A stretch of DNA of 64,000 nt, taken from Streptomyces sp. NBC_01571. GTDB taxonomy: Bacteria > Actinomycetota > Actinomycetes > Streptomycetales > Streptomycetaceae. The number at the start of each line of letters is the position of its first letter. Position 1 is the first letter of the stretch. The position numbers were made by a program, and so were the translations under genes. The notes under the pieces were generated by a model. The model was not told where the DNA came from and searched no databases. It worked only from the letters and a program-made list of their open reading frames with translations. Below, piece by piece: positions 52,313-61,867 of the stretch. The stretch covers positions 2,976,001 to 3,040,000 of the forward strand of contig NZ_JAPEPZ010000001.1 of assembly GCF_026339875.1 (NCBI RefSeq). Direction: 5' to 3'.

Positions 52313-52869
52313 GATCGCACCTCCACGGGCGAGAAGTCACGGGACGGCTGCTGCCCGGCGTCCCCGGTTCCCAGCGCGGCCAGTTCAGGGGCGAGGGCGC
52401 GGAGCCGGGCGAGCGAGCGGTGTGTCGTGGACCGCACGGTCCCGACGGAGCAGCCGAGGAGCCGGGCCACGTCCGCCTCGGGCAGATCCTCGAAGTAGCG
52501 CAGCACGAGCACGGTGCGCTGGCGTGCGGTGAGCCGGGCCAGCGCTCCGCGCATCACGACGCGCAGCTCGGCCGCGGCGGAGGAGTCCGTGCCGTGGCGC
52601 GCCCCGTCCGGCGGCTCGGCGACACTCACCTCCCGCCGGGGCCACTTCAGCCGCCAGCGGCTCACCTGCTGCCGGTACAGGATCTGCCGTACGTACGCCT
52701 CGGGTTCGTCGATGCGGTGCCAGCGCCCGGCGGCCTTGATCAGGGCGTTCTGCAGCAGGTCCTCGGCGGCGTGCCGGTCCCCGCCGCTGAGCAGGACGGC
52801 CGTCCTCAACAGCGCGGACGACCTGTTCGCCACGAACTCCCGGAAGTTCTCCTGTGCGTCGGCATCCAT
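52309..52869 (-). CDS. SigE-family RNA polymerase sigma factor
   Basis: A 186-residue group 4 sigma factor. Region 2 is ENFREFVANRSSALLRTAVL, then DLLQNALIKAAGRWHRIDEP, ending YVRQILYRQQVSRWR. Region 4 is LTARQRTVLVLRYFEDLPEA, then DVARLLGCSVGTVRSTTHRS with the -35-recognition helix. This pattern is the SigE70/SigM-like actinobacterial family. The ATG at 52869 was chosen with GAAGG 5 bases upstream, and a GTG two codons earlier is possible. Translation is coupled to the membrane partner downstream. Confidence 0.92.
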   Translation of the reverse strand: MDADAQENFREFVANRSSALLRTAVLLSGGDRHAAEDLLQNALIKAAGRWHRIDEPEAYVRQILYRQQVSRWRLKWPRREVSVAEPPDGARHGTDSSAAAELRVVMRGALARLTARQRTVLVLRYFEDLPEADVARLLGCSVGTVRSTTHRSLARLRALAPELAALGTGDAGQQPSRDFSPVEVRS

Positions 52870-53019
52870 CGTCACCTTCGTCTTTCCCGAGGGTCTTCTC
52901 CGACGGCCCTTGCCGTACTCCCCTGTGCCCCGTGTGACGCGCGGAGCCGCCCCCCGCTATGCCTCCGACCCGAGGGAAATTATCGGCCTCCTCCAACCGG
53001 TGTCCCCTACGGTGGCCCC

Positions 53020-53523
53020 GTGAGCCGACCGCTGCTGTTCCTCGACGTCGACGGCCCGCTGAACCCGTACGCGGCCCAGCCGGAGCGCCGGCCCGAGGGG
53101 TACACGACGATCCGGGTGACGCTGACCCCCGGCAGGCCCCTGCGTGTCTGGCTCCACCCCGGGCACGGCCGTGCCCTCCTGGACCTCGGCTACGACCTGT
53201 GCTGGGCGACCACCTGGATGGACGCCGCCAACCGCCACATCGGGCCGGTCATCGGTCTGCCCGCACTCCCGTACGTCGACTTCACCGGCGCCCTGTTCGC
53301 CGCACGGCCGGACGGCGTGCACTGGAAGACGGAGCGGATCGTGACGTACGCGGCCGGCCGGCCCTTCGCATGGGTGGACGACGAACAGTCCCCGGCCGAC
53401 GACACCTATGTGGCCGCCCACCACCCCTCCCCCGCGCTCCTGCACCACGTCGACCCCCGACGGGGTCTGCTCGCACCGGACTTCACGGCCCTGGAGGAGT
53501 TCGCGGCGACGCTGCCCGCGTAG
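53020..53523 (+). CDS. HAD-like hydrolase-family protein
   Basis: A 167-residue protein whose first residues carry HAD motif I as FLDVDGPLNPY. TTWMDAAN (motif II Thr), the Lys in HWKTERI (motif III) and WVDDEQSPAD (motif IV acidic pair) follow in order. It lacks a large cap domain, so a macromolecule or small phosphate ester may be the substrate. The GTG at 53020 was chosen because the domain begins at once. Divergent from the sigma-factor gene. Confidence 0.8.
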   Translation: MSRPLLFLDVDGPLNPYAAQPERRPEGYTTIRVTLTPGRPLRVWLHPGHGRALLDLGYDLCWATTWMDAANRHIGPVIGLPALPYVDFTGALFAARPDGVHWKTERIVTYAAGRPFAWVDDEQSPADDTYVAAHHPSPALLHHVDPRRGLLAPDFTALEEFAATLPA

Positions 53524-53718
53524 CGGGTCCCCCGGCCTCTCCTGTCGCGGAAACCCGTGGCTCCCCGCTGTCCCGGCACCCACGTGCGGTCGCCCGATCT
53601 TCCGAGCTGCTGCGGCGTGGCCGCTAGGATCGGCCCATGACGTCCCCTCAGGCGGATGCCGCGTAGATCTCCGCGCGAGCTGCGGGCCACCGTGCCCGCC
53701 GGCCGAAGCGCTGGTGCG

Positions 53719-54126
53719 GTGAGCACGCTCCTCATCAGCACGTGTCCTGGGCCGCCGGTGTGTGCTGCCCTGCACACGTACCTCTTCGTCGACGGCCTCG
53801 ACGTGGTCGCGCGCAGCGACAGCAGAATGGCCGGCCTCGATCCGATGCGGCTGCTCCGCCCGGGCGGACCGCTCCGTCCGGCGGATATGCCGTGCAGGGT
53901 GGAGGTGGCGGCCCAGGAGCGGCCCGAGCCGGGGCCCGACAGGCTGACCGTCCGGGTCCGGCTCCGGGGCGAGACGGTCGTCTGGTCCGGCCTGATGTAC
54001 CCGGGCCTCGACGGGCGGGTCGTCGAGGAGGTCCGCTTCCGTCTGGAGCAGTACCTGGGCGAGGTCGGGCGCGCCTACGCGGCGTTGGAGAACGGGCTGG
54101 TGATCCCGCCCGGTGAACCGGGGTGA
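53719..54126 (+). CDS. Small hypothetical protein
   Basis: About 135 residues, no recognised domain. The middle region is Arg/Pro-rich, and the C-terminal half is an amphipathic stretch (VVEEVRFRLEQYLGEVGRAY). Start is uncertain: GTG 53719 is taken, but an upstream in-frame start at 53656 is possible. Codon usage is Streptomyces-like. Function unknown. Confidence 0.5.
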   Translation: MSTLLISTCPGPPVCAALHTYLFVDGLDVVARSDSRMAGLDPMRLLRPGGPLRPADMPCRVEVAAQERPEPGPDRLTVRVRLRGETVVWSGLMYPGLDGRVVEEVRFRLEQYLGEVGRAYAALENGLVIPPGEPG

Positions 54127-54176
54127 GGCGCGGTCGTCCGTCGCCGTCGTCGACGGACGTCACGCGGTCGGACAGC

Positions 54177-54795
54177 TCAGCCGGTGCCGAAGGAGGCGAT
54201 GACGCGGGCCGGGGCGCGGAGGGTGGTTCCGGTGGGGGCGCGTTCGATCAGGATGCTGACACCCGGGCCGGGGCCCGTGCCCTGGTAGCTCCAGGCAGGT
54301 CCCTTGAGAGCGGGGCCGCACAGTCCGTCGGGCAGCTCGCTGTCGCCCTCACGTAGCCCGTATGCGCTGCCGTCGTTCTCGTCGAACAGGGAGTCCCCCT
54401 CCGGGACGAGTCCCGCGCGGTGCAGATAGTCCGGCATCTGGTCGCTCAAGGAAGGAGACCTCGGCGAAACCCTGCTTCGTGAGGTAATGGACGTCCGTGG
54501 CGTCGGCGGGGATCGGCACGCCCCCGAGCACGATCCTCCCTGTCAGCGCGGCGTCGCTGCCGTCACAGGCCCGGGCGTCCCCGAACGGGTGGAACAACTC
54601 GTCCTGGAACAGCCAGAACGCGCCTCCCGCCACTACGGCGACGAAGGCGAGGCCGACGACCACGACCGCCGGGCTCAGCAGTCCCCATCGCCGTATGGAG
54701 CCCTCGCGAACCGCGTCGTCCGCGCCCTCGGGATACGACGTTTCGTTCGTCTCCTCCGCTACGACGCCCCCGCCGCCCGCTTCCGCCTCACCCAT
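54177..54795 (-). pseudogene. Membrane-anchored hypothetical protein, frameshifted
   Basis: From ATG 54795 (GAGGGGG 6 bases before it) the frame encodes an acidic cytoplasmic N-terminus, one membrane helix (WGLLSPAVVVVGLAFVAVVA, then GGAFWLF) and the start of an extracytoplasmic domain (CDGSDAALTGRI, then YLTKQGFAEVSFL). Around 54448-54450 sense continues in another frame (SDQMPDYLHRAGLVPEGDS, then RVIASFGTG) and stops at 54177. One extra T in CTTGAGC breaks it; removing it gives a protein of about 205 residues. The function is unknown. Confidence 0.7.
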
Positions 54796-54884
54796 GAAAG
54801 CCCCCTCAGACTGCCCGCCCGTGATCACGGGCAGCATAGGTGAGCCGAACGGCGCGAACCCCGGGCACAGTTGACTTCAGCGAT

Positions 54885-54949
54885 GTCACCCGACGCACGA
54901 GCGCCCTCCCGGGCCGTCCTCGGGCCGTGGAAGGGCGCTCGGTGGTGAC
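54885..54949 (-). terminator. Hairpin after dapD
   Basis: A 9-bp stem GAGCGCCCT/AGGGCGCTC (54899-54907 with 54932-54940), extended by GTCACC/GGTGAC (54885-54890, 54944-54949), 95 bases beyond the dapD stop. Confidence 0.5.
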
Positions 54950-55044
54950 CGGCGTCGACGACTGCCGACGACTCGGCAGCGGGTCGGGGCGGTGGTCGAT
55001 GAGGCGGCCGCACGTCACGGCCGCCAGTTATCAGTCCTCAGTTG

Positions 55045-56034
55045 TCAGTTGTGGCTGTGCAGGATCTCGTTCAGTCCGCCCCACACCGCGTTGTTCGGCC
55101 GCGCCTCGACGGTTCCGGTGACCGAGTTGCGGCGGAAGAGGATGTGGGAGGCGCCGGAGAGTTCGCGGGCCTTGACGATCTGGCCGTCGGGCATGGTCAC
55201 GCGGGTGCCCGCGGTGACGTACAGGCCCGCCTCGACCACGCACTCGTCGCCGAGGGCGATGCCGACACCGGCCTCGGCGCCGACCAGGCAGCGCTCGCCG
55301 ATGGTGATGCGGACGTTGCCGCCGCCGGACAGGGTGCCCATGGTGGAGGCGCCCCCGCCGATGTCCGAGCCGTCACCGACCACGACGCCGGCCGAGATAC
55401 GGCCCTCGACCATCGAGGTGCCGAGGGTGCCCGCGTTGAAGTTCACGAAGCCCTCGTGCATCACGGTGGTGCCCTCGGCGAGGTGCGCGCCGAGCCGGAC
55501 GCGGTCGGCGTCGGCGATACGGACGCCCTTGGGCGCGACGTAGTCCGTCATGCGCGGGAACTTGTCGATGGACGTCACCTGGAGGTGCAGCCCCTCGGCG
55601 CGGGCGTTGAGCCGCACCCTCTCGACGTCGTCGACGGCGACCGGGCCGAGCGAGGTCCAGGCGACATTGGCGAGGTGGCCGAAGATGCCGTCCAGGCTCT
55701 GGCCGTGCGGGCGTACGAGACGGTGCGAGAGCAGGTGCAGCCGCAGGTAGGCGTCGTGCGCGTCGATCGGCTTCTCGTCCAGCGAGGCGATGACCGTGCG
55801 GACCGCGACCACTTCGACGCCTCGGCGGGCGTCGGACCCGACGGCTTTGGCGGCGCCTTCACCGAGCAGTTCGACGGCACGCTCGGCGGACAGCCGCTCG
55901 GTGCCGGCCGGGCCGGGTTCGGTGGACAGTTCGGGCGCGGGGAACCAGGTGTCGAGGACGGTGCCGTCGGCCGTGAGGGTGGCGAGGCCCGCGGCGACGG
56001 CGCCGGTGGTGCGCGTAGCAGTCGTGTCGGTCAT
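55045..56034 (-). CDS. dapD: 2,3,4,5-tetrahydropyridine-2,6-dicarboxylate N-succinyltransferase
   Basis: A 329-residue acyltransferase of lysine and diaminopimelate synthesis. The C-terminal left-handed beta-helix is built of hexapeptide repeats ([20 protein letters not shown], then [20 protein letters not shown] and [15 protein letters not shown]). The N-terminal helical domain is the longer actinobacterial form ([19 protein letters not shown]). It transfers succinyl from succinyl-CoA to tetrahydrodipicolinate. Stands alone, as usual in Streptomyces. Confidence 0.95.
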   Translation of the reverse strand: MTDTTATRTTGAVAAGLATLTADGTVLDTWFPAPELSTEPGPAGTERLSAERAVELLGEGAAKAVGSDARRGVEVVAVRTVIASLDEKPIDAHDAYLRLHLLSHRLVRPHGQSLDGIFGHLANVAWTSLGPVAVDDVERVRLNARAEGLHLQVTSIDKFPRMTDYVAPKGVRIADADRVRLGAHLAEGTTVMHEGFVNFNAGTLGTSMVEGRISAGVVVGDGSDIGGGASTMGTLSGGGNVRITIGERCLVGAEAGVGIALGDECVVEAGLYVTAGTRVTMPDGQIVKARELSGASHILFRRNSVTGTVEARPNNAVWGGLNEILHSHN

Positions 56035-56281
56035 GGGTGAAACCTAACGCGGCGCGGGCCGCGCGGGCCAACCGGTGCCACCGCCGTCTCATGTCCCGGG
56101 CGAACCGCGCCCCCGCGCCCCCAGTCCCCTGTGACGGGGCGACCCGCGCACCCGCCGTCGCGTGCGCCGGACGACCGGCCCGCCCGGCGGCCCGCCCCGC
56201 CGGGGCACGGCCCGCGCACCGTACGCGGCGGCTCCGGACCGGCGCGCGGGTGCTCTCACGGGCACCCGCGCCCACCCGCTC

Positions 56282-56845
56282 TCAGCCTCCGGCTCCGCTC
56301 CCGTCTCCGCCGATCAGCCGGCTCAGCACCTCCCGCGCGTACGTCTCGTCGTAGATCCCCCCGGTCAGCAGCACCTGGAGACAGATCCCGTCCACCATGG
56401 CCACGAGCGCCCGCGCGGTGACGGGGTCGGTGCGGCGGGCGAGGGGGTCGACGAGGCCCTGGACCCAGGCGGCGGCGACGGGACGCAGGGCAGGGCGGCG
56501 CAGGGCGGCGAGGTACAGCTCGTACTCCAGCTCGACCCCCGTGCGCTCCCCGGCGAGCCAGGCGCCCATGAGTCCGGCGAGTTCGCCCGCGAGGTCGACG
56601 CGGGGGTCCTCCAGCGCGCCGCGCGCGGCGACCATCTCGGCGAAGCCCTCGTTCGCCTGGCGCAGGGCGGCGACCATGAGTTCGTCGAGGGTCTTGAAGT
56701 GGTAGGTGGTGGAGCCGAGCGGCACGTCGGCCTCGGCGGCGACGGAGCGGTGGCTCAGCCCGGCGAGCCCCTTGCTGCCCACGACCCGGATCGCCGCGTC
56801 GATGATGCGCTGGCGTCGCTCGGGGTCGTAGCGGCGCGGGGCCAT
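56282..56845 (-). CDS. TetR-family repressor of the SMR efflux gene
   Basis: A 187-residue TetR protein. The DNA-binding helix-turn-helix is in LSHRSVAAEADVPLGSTTYH, followed by FKTLDELMVAAL. Its ATG overlaps the SMR gene's stop by one base (TGATG), so it is cotranscribed with the pump and most likely binds the inverted repeat at the SMR start. Confidence 0.9.
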   Translation of the reverse strand: MAPRRYDPERRQRIIDAAIRVVGSKGLAGLSHRSVAAEADVPLGSTTYHFKTLDELMVAALRQANEGFAEMVAARGALEDPRVDLAGELAGLMGAWLAGERTGVELEYELYLAALRRPALRPVAAAWVQGLVDPLARRTDPVTARALVAMVDGICLQVLLTGGIYDETYAREVLSRLIGGDGSGAGG

Positions 56846-57165
56846 CAGTGCGCTCCGCCCAGGTTCAGCACCACGACCCCGCCGATGATCAGCAGTATCC
56901 CGGCCACCTTGGTGACGGTGAGCGCCTCCCCGAGGAAGAGCGTGCCGATCGCGGCGATGACGGCGGTCCCGGCGCCGGCCCAGATCGCGTAGGCCGTGCC
57001 GACCTGGACGGTCTTGAGGCACTGCGCGAGCAGGAGGAAGGCGACGACGTATCCGAGGGCGGTCACCAGCGACGGCCACAGCCTGCTGAAGCCCTCGCTG
57101 TACTTCATGGCGGTCGTCGCGGCCACCTCGGAGACGATGGCTCCGGCGAGCAGCAGGTATCCCAT
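56845..57165 (-). CDS. SMR-family multidrug efflux protein (QacE/EmrE type)
   Basis: A 106-residue protein with four transmembrane helices. The essential membrane Glu is present near residue 13 (LLLAGAIVSEVAATTAMKYS), followed by the typical GYVVAFLLLAQCLKTVQVGT and AYAIWAGAGTAVIAAIG. It works as a dimer to expel cationic drugs. No Shine-Dalgarno is visible, and the operator overlaps the ATG, so the mRNA may be leaderless. First gene of a two-gene operon with its TetR regulator. Confidence 0.9.
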   Translation of the reverse strand: MGYLLLAGAIVSEVAATTAMKYSEGFSRLWPSLVTALGYVVAFLLLAQCLKTVQVGTAYAIWAGAGTAVIAAIGTLFLGEALTVTKVAGILLIIGGVVVLNLGGAH

Positions 57166-57184
57166 GTGTACAAGGGTACACATG
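57163..57184. promoter_or_regulatory. TetR operator over the SMR start codon
   Basis: A perfect 9-bp inverted repeat, CATGTGTAC (57163-57171) and GTACACATG (57176-57184), with a 4-base spacer. The left arm contains the start codon (minus strand). Confidence 0.75.
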
Positions 57185-57243
57185 GATGCGTACGACCGTA
57201 CACAAGGCGGTCGCGCGCTTCTGACGGCCGTCGACGGAGCGGA

Positions 57244-57284
57244 AACAGGCGTGACCCCCGGCGCACTGCCGGGGGTCACGCCTG
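57244..57284 (-). terminator. Terminator of the suf operon
   Basis: A perfect 18-bp stem (57244-57261 with 57267-57284) and a 5-base loop, about 105 bases beyond the last suf gene. Between it and the gene lie several CGGACGTCGG-like short repeats. Confidence 0.8.
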
Positions 57285-57389
57285 TACGAGCGGGGTGGGC
57301 GTCCCGATCGGACGCCGCCGCGGAGGGCCGGACCGATCGGACGTCGGAGCGGACGATCGGTTCGGACGTCGGTCGGAGCGGCCGACCGG

Positions 57390-57728
57390 TCAGACGTTGA
57401 AGCCGAGCGCCCGAAGCTGCTCGCGTCCGTCGTCCGTGATCTTGTCCGGGCCCCACGGCGGCATCCACACCCAGTTGATGCGCAGCTCGTTGACGATGCC
57501 GTCCGTGGCGGACTTGGCCTGGTCCTCGATGACGTCGGTGAGCGGGCAGGCCGCGGACGTCAGGGTCATGTCGATCGTCGCGATGTTCGCGTCGTCGATG
57601 TGAATGCCGTAGATCAGGCCGAGGTTGACGACGTCGATGCCCAGCTCGGGGTCGACGACGTCGTACAGCGCCTCACGGAGTTCGTCCTCCGAGGCCGGCT
57701 TCGTCGTCAGGGTCTCGTTCTCGCTCAT
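57390..57728 (-). CDS. SufT/MIP18-family (DUF59) iron-sulfur assembly protein
   Basis: A 112-residue protein of the MIP18/DUF59 family: DVVDPELGIDVVNLGLIYGI and the conserved Cys in LTSAACPLTDVIEDQ. In actinobacteria this SufT-like protein is the last suf gene and helps with Fe-S maturation. The ATG overlaps the sufU stop (57725-57727). Confidence 0.92.
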   Translation of the reverse strand: MSENETLTTKPASEDELREALYDVVDPELGIDVVNLGLIYGIHIDDANIATIDMTLTSAACPLTDVIEDQAKSATDGIVNELRINWVWMPPWGPDKITDDGREQLRALGFNV

Positions 57729-58189
57729 GCCGTCTTCCTCTCGGCGCTCTCGCCCAGAGCCTGGGCGGTCGCGTCCTTCCACGCCATCCAGCTGAGGAGG
57801 GCGCACTTGACCCGGGCCGGGTACTTGGAGACACCGGCGAACGCGACCGCGTCCTCCAGTACCTCCTCCATCGCGTCGTCCGGCTCGGTGCGGCCCTTGG
57901 ACTGCATGAGCTCCAGGAAGGTCTCCTGGATCTTCTGCGCCTCGGACACGTCCTTGCCGACGAGCAGGTCGTTGAGCACGGACGCCGAGGCCTGGCTGAT
58001 GGAGCAGCCCTGCCCCTCGTACGAGATGTCCGCGATCTGTTCGCCGTCGTACTTCACGCGCAACGTGATCTCGTCGCCGCACGTCGGGTTGACGTGGTGC
58101 ACCTCGGCATCGCCATCCCGCAAGCCCCGCCCGTGCGGGTGCTTGTAGTGGTCCAGGATGACTTCCTGGTACATCGAATCCAGCTTCAC
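57725..58189 (-). CDS. sufU: Fe-S assembly sulfur-transfer protein SufU
   Basis: A 154-residue IscU/SufU-fold protein with the three conserved cysteines, Cys37 (NPTCGDE), Cys62 (GQGCSIS) and Cys129 (RVKCALL), plus Asp39. The SufU-specific insertion between Cys62 and Cys129 is present. It binds zinc and accepts sulfur from SufS. GTG start, 15 bases after sufS. Confidence 0.94.
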   Translation of the reverse strand: MKLDSMYQEVILDHYKHPHGRGLRDGDAEVHHVNPTCGDEITLRVKYDGEQIADISYEGQGCSISQASASVLNDLLVGKDVSEAQKIQETFLELMQSKGRTEPDDAMEEVLEDAVAFAGVSKYPARVKCALLSWMAWKDATAQALGESAERKTA

Positions 58190-58204
58190 GATCCAGCCAG
58201 CCCC

Positions 58205-59457
58205 TCAGCCGAAGAAGTTCCGGACGTGCTCCAGGCCGTCGACCAGAGCGTCGATCTCGGCCGGCGTGGAGTACAGGTAGAACGACGCTCGCGTGGTCGC
58301 AGGAATTCCGTACCGCAGGCAGACCGGGCGCGCGCAGTGGTGTCCGACCCGGACCGCGATGCCCTGCTCGTCCAGGACCTGGCCCACGTCGTGCGGATGG
58401 ATGTCACCCAGCGTGAACGAGATCGCCGCGCCACGGTCCTCGGCCGTGGTCGGGCCGATGATCCGCAGGTCGGGAACCTCGGTGAGCCGCTTCACCGCGT
58501 ACTCGGTGAGCGCGTGCTCGTGGGCGAGGATCTTGTCCATGCCGATCGAGTTCAGGTAGTCGATCGCCGCGCCGAGACCGACCGCCTGGGCGATCGGGGG
58601 GGTGCCCGCCTCGAACTTGTGGGGCGCCGGGGCGTATGTCGACGAGTGCATCGACACTGTCTCGATCATCTCGCCGCCGCCCAGGAACGGGGGCAGGTCC
58701 TCCAGCAGCTCCTGGCGGCCCCAGAGGACGCCGATGCCCGTCGGGCCGCACATCTTGTGGCCGGTGAAGGCCACGAAGTCGGCCTGGAGGGCCTGTACGT
58801 CCAGCGGCATGTGCGGAGCGGCCTGGGAGGCGTCGATGCAGACCAGTGCGCCGACCTCCTGGGCGCGGCGCACTATCGCCTCGACCGGGTTCACGGTGCC
58901 CAGGATGTTCGACACCAGCACGAAGGAGACGATCTTCGTCTTCTCGGTGATGATCTCGTCGATGTTCGAGAGGTCGAGACGGCCGTCGTCGGTCAGGCCG
59001 AACCACTTCAGTTTCGCGCCCGTGCGCTGCGCCAGCAGCTGCCACGGGACGATGTTGGAGTGGTGCTCCATCTCCGTGATGACGATCTCGGTCTCGTGGT
59101 CGACCCGGTAGGGCTCGTCGGCCCAGCCGAGCATGTTGGCCACGAGGTTGAGCGACTCGGAGGCGTTCTTGGTGAAGATCACCTCGTCGCGGCTCGGCGC
59201 GTTGATGAACGCGGCGACCTTGTCGCGCGCGCCCTCGTACAGCGCCGTGGCCTCCTCGGCGAGCACATGCACACCGCGGTGGACGTTGGCGTTGTACTGC
59301 TCGTAGTAACCACTGAGGGCGTCCAGCACCTGGCGCGGCTTCTGCGAAGTCGCCGCGTTGTCCAGGTACACGAGCTTCCGGCCGTCGTGGACCTGTCGGT
59401 CCAGGATGGGGAAGTCCTTGCGGATCGCCTCGGTGTCGAGGAGGCCCGGCAGCTGCG

Positions 59458-59461
<4 letters not shown>
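58205..59461 (-). CDS. sufS: Cysteine desulfurase SufS
   Basis: A 418-residue class II cysteine desulfurase. PLP binds Lys236 (FTGHKMCGPTG). The persulfide-forming Cys376 is in RVGHHCARPVC. The family N-terminus IRKDFPILDRQVHDGRKLVY and AATSQKPRQV are present. It removes sulfur from cysteine and passes it to SufU. GTG start overlapping the sufC stop. Confidence 0.95.
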
Positions 59462-60222
<761 letters not shown>

Positions 60223-60229
60223 GGGTTCC

Positions 60230-60559
60230 TCAGGACTCCTGGGAGAGGGAGACGAGCACGTCGTCCCCTTCGATCTTTACGGGGTAAACGGGGACGGGGC
60301 GCGTCGCGGGAAGGCCGGACGGTTTGCCGGTGCGGAGGTCGAACGCGGAGCCGTGCAGCCAGCACTCGATCTGACAGTCCTCCACCTCGCCCTCGGAGAG
60401 CGAGACGTTCGCGTGCGAGCAGATGTCGTTGATCGCGAACACCTCCCCCTCGGTCTTCACGACCGAGACCGGCGTGCCGTCGAGTTCCACCCGCTTCGGG
60501 GTGTCCTCCTCCAGCTCGCTCAGCCCACAGGCGCGTACGAACGTCGTCGAGGCAGTCAT
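60230..60559 (-). CDS. Rieske-type ferredoxin in the suf operon
   Basis: A 109-residue bacterial Rieske (NirD/biphenyl-type ferredoxin) protein. The [2Fe-2S] ligands are Cys47/His49 (CSHANVSLSEG) and Cys66/His69 (CWLHGSAFD). It sits between sufD and sufC, as in most actinobacteria, so it may supply electrons for cluster assembly. The exact partner is not established. Its ATG overlaps the sufD stop by one base. Confidence 0.92.
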   Translation of the reverse strand: MTASTTFVRACGLSELEEDTPKRVELDGTPVSVVKTEGEVFAINDICSHANVSLSEGEVEDCQIECWLHGSAFDLRTGKPSGLPATRPVPVYPVKIEGDDVLVSLSQES

Positions 60560-61776
60560 CAGAGCGACGCCTCCAGCTCCTCGTCGATCTTCACGAGAAG
60601 CCGCTCTTCGATGTCGTCGACGCCGATCTGCTGGACCAGGTCGGCGAAGAAGCCGCGGACGACGAGCCGACGGGCCTCGTCGGCCGGAATGCCGCGGGCC
60701 ATCAGGTAGAAGAGCTGCTCGTCGTCGAAGCGGCCGGTGGCGGAGGCGTGACCGGCGCCGACGATCTCGCCCGTCTCGATCTCCAGGTTCGGCACGGAGT
60801 CGACCCGGGCCCCGTCGGTCAGAACCAGGTTGCGGTTCATCTCGTAGGTGTCGGTGCCCTCGGCCTTGGCCTCGATGAGGACGTCACCGATCCACACCGC
60901 GTGGGCGCCGTCGCCCTGGAGCGCGCCCTTGTACATGACGTTGGACTTGCAGTGCGGGGTGTTGTGGTCCACCAGGAGGCGGTGCTCCTGGTGCTGGCCG
61001 GCGTCCGTGAAGTACAGGCCGAACAGCTCGGCCTCGCCGCCGGTGCCGGCGTAGGCGACCCGCGGGTGCAGGCGTACGACGTCGCCGCCGAAGGTGACCA
61101 CGAACGACTTGAAGGTGGCGTCCCGGCCGATCAGGGCGTTGTGCTGGCCCACGTGTACGGCGCTGTCGTCCCAGTCCTGGACGGAGACGACGGTGAGCTT
61201 GGCCCCGTCGCCCAGCACGAAGTCGACGTTGGCGGCGAGCACCGCGTCGCCCGTGTGGTCGATGACGACGACGGCCTCGGCGAAGGCTCCGAGCTCGACG
61301 ACCTGGTGGCCGTAGGCGACCCCGCCCTCGCCGTGCACGGCGATGCGGATCGGCTCGGTGAGCACCGTCTCCTTGGGGACGGTGACGACACCGGCCTTCT
61401 CGAACGCCGAGTACGCCTGGGCGGCGACGCGGTCGACGGGGGTGCCCGCCGCGCCCAGCCGGGCGTCGTCGCGGCCGACGGTCTCCACGACGACGCCCTC
61501 GGGCGCGTCGATGTCGACCTTCACGCCGTCACCGGTGGCGACCGCGGTGCCGTCGTGCAGCCCGCGCAGGCGCTCCAGCGGCGTGAACCGCCACTCCTCC
61601 TCGCGGCCGTTGGGGACCGGGAAGTCCGCCACGTCGAAGGACGGGGGCGCGCTCATGCGTGTGGCGACGGTCGACTCGGCGGCCACCGCGATCTGCCCGG
61701 CGGTGGTGGAACCCAGGGGTGGGGGTCCCCCCGCCCGAACGGAGTTGAGGGTGGGGGAGTTCTGAGCCTCGGCCAT
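60559..61776 (-). CDS. sufD: Fe-S assembly protein SufD
   Basis: A 405-residue beta-helix scaffold protein, partner of SufB. The family segments PNLEIETGEIVGAGHASATG and RFDDEQLFYLMARGIPADEA are clear near the C-terminus (about 330-370), with VVRGFFADLVQQIG following. It forms SufBC2D with its neighbours. The first 40 residues include a Gly/Pro-rich stretch that differs from the core. Confidence 0.94.
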   Translation of the reverse strand: MAEAQNSPTLNSVRAGGPPPLGSTTAGQIAVAAESTVATRMSAPPSFDVADFPVPNGREEEWRFTPLERLRGLHDGTAVATGDGVKVDIDAPEGVVVETVGRDDARLGAAGTPVDRVAAQAYSAFEKAGVVTVPKETVLTEPIRIAVHGEGGVAYGHQVVELGAFAEAVVVIDHTGDAVLAANVDFVLGDGAKLTVVSVQDWDDSAVHVGQHNALIGRDATFKSFVVTFGGDVVRLHPRVAYAGTGGEAELFGLYFTDAGQHQEHRLLVDHNTPHCKSNVMYKGALQGDGAHAVWIGDVLIEAKAEGTDTYEMNRNLVLTDGARVDSVPNLEIETGEIVGAGHASATGRFDDEQLFYLMARGIPADEARRLVVRGFFADLVQQIGVDDIEERLLVKIDEELEASL

Positions 61777-61867
61777 GGCTGTCGGTCTGCTCTCTTTCCT
61801 GCGTCGGTTGAGATCCTCGGGCCCGCCGGGAGAGGCGGGCCACCAGCTGTTCTCCGGAAGGCGGCGT

